DNA of 64,000 nt from Metellina segmentata. Taxonomy: Eukaryota > Arthropoda > Arachnida > Araneae > Tetragnathidae. Below the pieces are notes generated by a model. That model saw only the letters and a program-made list of their open reading frames with translations. It did no database searches and was not told where the DNA came from. The position numbers and the translations under genes are program-made. Below, one piece after another: positions 59,401 through 64,000 of this stretch (position 1 is its first letter; every line of letters starts with the position of its first letter). Where the stretch lies: contig OX375879.1 of assembly GCA_947359465.1 (NCBI GenBank), forward strand, positions 126,575,260-126,639,259, in the 5' to 3' direction.

Positions 59401-62400
59401 ATCACCACTACACCACACAACCACTTATTTATGAGAGAAGAATTTGAACTGATAGAAATAACATATTTCCATTGAGTTTAAAAGAAGGATCTTTCGGGTA
59501 TCGAACCGGAGACCTTCCGCGTGTAAAGCAGGAGTGATCACCACTACACCACACAACCACTTATTTATGAGAGAAGAATTTGAACTGATAGAAATAACAT
59601 TTCCATTGAGTTTAAAAGACGGTTCTTTCGGGTATCGAACCGGAGACATTCCGTGTGTAAAGCAGACGTGATCACCACTACACCACACAACCACTTATTT
59701 ATTAGAGAACAGTTTGAACTGATAGAAATAACATTTGCATTGAGTTTAAAAGAAGGTTCTTTCGGGTATCGAAAAGAAGACCTTCCGCGTGTAAATCAGA
59801 CGTGATCACCACTACACATCACAACCACTTATTTATTAATAAAGAATTTGAACTGATAGAAATATTATTTGCATCGAGTTTAAAAGAAGGTTCTTTCGGG
59901 TATCGAACCGGAGACATTCCGTGTGTAAAGCAGACGTGATCACAACTACACATCACAACCACTTATTTATTAGAGAAGAATTTGAACTAATAGAAATAAC
60001 ATTTCCATTGAGTTTAAAAGAAGGTTCTTTCGGGTATCGAAGTGGAGACCTTCCGCGAGTAAAGCAGGCGTGATCACCACTACACCACACAACCACTTAT
60101 TTATGAGAGAAGAATTTGAACTCATAGAAATAACATTTCCATTGAATTTAAAAGAATGTTCTTTCGGGTATCGAACCGGCGACCTTCCGAGTGTAAAGCA
60201 GACGTGATCACCACTACACCACACAACCACTCATTTATTAGAGAAGAATTTGAACTGACAGAAATAACATATTTCCATTGAGTTTAAAAGAAGGATCTTT
60301 CTGGTATCTAACCGGAGACCTTCCGCGTGTAAAGCAGGCGTGATCACCACTACACCACACTACCACTTATTTATGAGAGAAGAATTTGAACTGATAGAAA
60401 TAACATTTCCATTGAGTTTAAAAGAAGGCTCTTTCGGGTATCGAACCGAAGACCTTCCGCGTGTAAAGCAGACGTGATCACCACTACACATCACAAATAC
60501 TTATTAATTAGAGTAGAATTTGAACTCATAGATATAACATTTACATTGAGTTTAAAAGAAGGTTACTTCGGGTATCGAACCGGAAACCTTCCGCGAGTAA
60601 AGCAGGCGTGACCACCACTACACTACACAACCACTTATTTATTAGAGAACAGTTTGAACTGATAGAAATAACATTTGCATTGAGTTTAAAAGAAGGTTCT
60701 TTCGGGTATCGAAAAGAAGACCTTCCGCGTGTAAATCAGACGTGATCACCACTACACATCACAACCACTTATTTATTAATAAAGAATTTGAACTGATAGA
60801 AATATTATTTGCATCGAGTTTAAAAGAAGGTTCTTTCGGGTATCGAACCGGAGACATTCCGTGTGTAAAGCAGACGTGATCACAACTACACATCACAACC
60901 ACTTATTTATTAGGGAAGAATTTGAACTGATACAAATAATATTTGCATTGAGTTTAAAAGAAGGTTCTTTCGGGTATCGAACCGGAGACATTCCGCGTGT
61001 AAAGCAGACGTGATTACAACTACACCACACAACCACTTATTTATTAGAGAAGAATTTGAACTAATAGAAATAACATTTCCATTGAGTTTAAAAGAAGGTT
61101 CTTTCGGTATCGAAGTGGAGACCTTCCGCGAGTAAAGCAGGCGTGATCACCACTACACCACACAACCACTTATTTATGAGAGAAGAATTTGAACTGATAG
61201 AAATAACATATTTCCATTGAGTTTAAAAGAAGGATCTTTCGGGTATCGAACCGGAGACCTTCCGCGTGTAAAGCAGGAGTGATCACCACTACACCACACA
61301 ACCACTTATTTATGAGAGAAGAATTTGAACTGATAGAAATAACATTTCCATTGAGTTTAAAAGAAGGTTCTTTCGGGTATCGAACCGGAGACATTCCGTG
61401 TGTAAAGCAGACGTGATCACCACTACACCACACAACCACTTATTTATTAGAGAACAGTTTGAACTGATAGAAATAACATTTGCATTGAGTTTAAAAGAAG
61501 GTTCTTTCGGGTATCGAAAAGAAGACCTTCCGCGTGTAAATCAGACGTGATCACCACTACACATCACAACCACTTATTTATTAATAAAGAATTTGAACTG
61601 ATAGAAATATTATTTGCATCGAGTTTAAAAGAAGGTTCTTTCGGGTATCGAACCGGAGACATTCCGTGTGTAAAGCAGACGTGATCACAACTACACATCA
61701 CAACCACTTATTTATTAGGGAAGAATTTGAACTGATACAAATAACATTTCCATTGAGTTTAAAAGAAGGCTCTTTCGGGTATCGAACCGAAGACCTTCCG
61801 CGTGTAAAGCAGACGTGATCACCACTACACCACACAAACACTTATTAATTAGAGTAGAATATGAACTCATAGATATAACATTTACATTGAGTTTAAAAGA
61901 AGGTTACTTCGGGTATCGAACCGGAGACCTTACGCAAGTAAAGCAGACGTGATCACCACTACACCACACACCCACTTATTTATGAGAGAAGAATTTGAAC
62001 TGATAGAAATAACATTTCCATTGAGTTTAAAAGAAGTTTCTTTCGAGTATCGAACCGGAGACATTCCGCGTGTAAAGCAGACGTGATCACCACTACACCA
62101 CACAACCACTTATTTATTAGAGAAGAATTTGAACTGATACAAATAACATATTTCCATTGAGATTAAAAGAAGTTTCTTTCGGGTATCGTACCGGAGACCT
62201 TCCGTGTGTAAAGAAGGCGTGATCACCACTACACCACACAACCACTTATTTATTAGAGAAGAATTTGAACTGATAGAAATAACATTTGCATCGAGTTTAA
62301 AAGAAGGTTCTTTCGGGGATCGAAACGAAGACCTTCCGCGTGTAAAGCAGACGTGATCACCACTACACCACACAAACACTTATTAATTAGAGCAGAATTT

Positions 62401-64000
62401 GAACTGATAGAAATAACATTTGCATTGAGTTTAAAAGAAGGTTCTTTCGGGGATCGAAACGAAGACCTTCCGCGTGTAAAGCAGACGTGATTACCACTAC
62501 AACACACAACCACTTATTTATTAGAGAAGAATTTGAACTGATAGAAATAACATTTGCATTGAGTTTAAAAGAAGGTTCTTTCGGGTATCGAAACGAAGAC
62601 CTTCCGCGTGTAAAGCAGACGTGATTACCACTACACCACACAACCACTTATTTATTAGAGAAGAATTTGAACTGATAGAAATAACATTTGCATCGAGTTT
62701 AAAAGAAGGTTCTTTCGGGGATCGAAACGAAGACCTTCCGCGTGTAAAGCAGACGTGATCACCACTACACCACACAACCACTTATTTATTAGAGAAGAAT
62801 TTGAACTGATACAAATAACATATTTCCATTGAGATTAAAAGAAGTTTCTTTCGGGTATCGTACCGGAGACCTTCCGTGTGTAAAGCAGACGTGATCTCAA
62901 CTACACATCACAACCACTTATTTATTAGGGAAGAATTTGAACTGATAGAAATAACATTTGCATCGAGTTTAAAAGAAGGTTCTTTCGGGAATCGAAACGA
63001 AGACCTTCCGCGTGTAAAGTAGACGTGATCACCACTACACATCACAACCACTTATTTATTAGGGAAGAATTTGAACTAAGAGAAATAACATTTGCGTCGA
63101 GCTTAAAAGAAGTTTCTTTCGAGGATAGAAACGAAGACCTTCCGCGTGTAAAGCAGATGTGATCACCACTACACTACACAACCACTTATTTATTAGAGAA
63201 CAGTTTGAACTGATAGAAATAACATTTGCAATGAGTTTAAAAGAAGGTTCTTTCGGGTATCGAAACGAAGACCTTACGCGAGTAAAGCAGACGTGATCAC
63301 CACTACACCACACAACCACTTAGTTACGAGAGAAGAATTTGAACTGATAGAAATAACATTTCTATTGAGTTTAAAAGAAGGTTCTTTCGGGTATCGAACC
63401 GGAGACCTTCCGCGTGTAAAGCAGGAGTGATAACCACTACACCACACAACCACTTATTTATTAGGGAAGAATTTGAACTGATAGAAATAACATTTCCATT
63501 GAGTTTAAAAGAAGGTTCTTTCGGGTATCGAACCGGAGACCTTCCGCGAATAAAACAGGCGTGATCACCACTACACCACACAACCACTTATTTATGAGAG
63601 AAGAATTTGAACTGATAGAAATAACATTTCCATTGAATTTAAAAGAAGGTTCTTTCGGGTATCGTACTGGCGACTTTCCGAGTGTAAAGCAGACGTGATC
63701 ACCACTACACCACACAACCACTTATTTATTAGAGAACAGTTTGAACTGATAGAAATAACATTTGCATTGAGTTTAAAAGAAGGTTCTTTCGGGTATCGAA
63801 AAGAAGACCTTCCGCGAATAAAACAGGCGTGATCACCACTACACCACACTACCACTTATTTATGACAGAAGAATTTGAACTGATAGAAATAACATTTCCA
63901 TTGAGTTTAAAAGAAGGCTCTTTCGGGTATCGAACCGAAGACCTTCCGCGCGTAAAGCAGACGTGATCACCACTACACCACACAAACACTTATTAATTAG
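56483..64000 (-). repeat. Right part of the array: repeats at 1745, 6576 and 9394 bp
   Basis: The 56483-57400 group recurs at 63059 to the window end (offset 6576 bp). The 13-monomer group 58225-59694 recurs at 59970-61439 (offset 1745 bp), and both copies carry the same single-base loss CTTTCGGTATCG (near 59356 and 61101). The group 52716-53253 recurs at 62110-62647 (offset 9394 bp). Confidence 0.8.

Larger units (their letters stand above)
6535..64000 (-). repeat. 134-bp satellite array; each monomer contains a tRNA-Val-like Pol III unit
   Basis: This is an uninterrupted head-to-tail array of a 134-bp monomer, about 425-430 copies, continuing past the window end. On the - strand each monomer is a 72-nt tRNA-like sequence plus a 62-bp AT-rich spacer. 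In the consensus the acceptor halves GGTTGTG and AAGAACC pair at 5 of 7 positions. The D stem pairs at 3 of 4. The anticodon arm TCTGC/GCGGA is fully paired with one G-U, and the loop TTTACAC places anticodon UAC at 34-36. The T stem TCCGG/CCCGA pairs at 4 of 5. U8, A14, G18, G19, A21, U33, C48 and TTCGA of the T loop are all present. From memory the stretch from position 10 to 48 is nearly identical to animal tRNA-Val(UAC). Length variants of 135-136 bp come from small insertions such as AACATATTTCC and GAAAAGTTC. A TGATCA (BclI) site lies in most monomers. The array has no open frame of meaning, since 134 is not a multiple of three. Confidence 0.92.

Noticed and set aside
6946..63855. Hundreds of - strand open frames of 64-89 codons, up to 176, with similar proteins
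   Set aside because: They are translations of the 134-bp satellite, including its tRNA-like part. Since 134 is not a multiple of three, each frame shifts at every monomer and runs about two monomers before a stop. There is no coding signal beyond the repeat itself.
6535..64000. CRISPR array
   Set aside because: The whole 134-bp unit repeats and there are no unique spacers between short repeats. The genomic context is animal.
6535..64000. Functional tRNA-Val gene cluster
   Set aside because: Acceptor and T stems have mismatches, base 73 is T, and many units have damaged box B. The strict 134-bp period and higher-order pattern fit a satellite better than a working tRNA cluster.
6535..64000. 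Centromere assignment
   Set aside because: Higher-order structure is suggestive, but sequence alone cannot show location or centromeric chromatin, so I do not claim it.

Overview
This is eukaryotic, animal DNA. The window holds a decayed FoxP-type forkhead exon pair with a retained intron, tRNA-derived SINEs, a partial integrating dsDNA virus-like element of the Maverick/Polinton-adintovirus kind, and about 57.5 kb of tandem satellite. The host is most likely an invertebrate, but the phylum cannot be fixed from this sequence alone.

Layout. (1) 1-2887 is AT-rich non-coding DNA. It carries a two-exon FoxP pseudogene piece (958-1272, + strand) and three diverged copies of one tRNA-derived SINE on the - strand. 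The best SINE copy (2430-2759) is flanked by a 14-bp target-site duplication. (2) 2888-5809, and perhaps to 6229, is a compact block of intact, tightly packed - strand genes. In transcription order they are: a possible small basic PPPY protein, a small membrane protein, a P-loop packaging-type ATPase, a small basic protein with a glycine/leucine-rich hydrophobic tail resembling an adenoviral core pX-like tail, a conserved protein of unknown function, and an integrase with a C-terminal chromodomain. DNA polymerase B, protease and the capsid genes are not present, so this is one end of a larger element. (3) 6366-6508 is a short degenerate minisatellite with hairpins. (4) 6535-64000 is an unbroken array of a 134-bp monomer, about 425-430 copies, running off the right edge.

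The main observation is what the satellite monomer is. On the - strand, 72 of its 134 bp fold as a tRNA-Val(UAC)-like sequence. It has canonical tRNA spacing, a perfect type-2 Pol III box A (TGGTGTAGTGG), a perfect box B (GGTTCGATACC), anticodon UAC in a fully paired anticodon arm, and a T4 Pol III terminator three bases after the acceptor end. The other 62 bp are an AT-rich spacer. The array is therefore hundreds of tandem tRNA-Val-like Pol III units, some with intact and some with damaged box B. It is organised in higher-order repeats (about 1.88 kb, 2.28 kb, 1.75 kb and blocks displaced by about 8.2-8.3 kb) that show repeated unequal exchange. The many 64-89 codon open frames in the array (up to 176 codons) are by-products of this repeat and are not annotated as genes.

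Working together: the viral genes form one overlapping - strand transcription block with roles in packaging, virion core and integration. The integrase chromodomain offers a possible, unproven reason for an insertion lying beside a large satellite.
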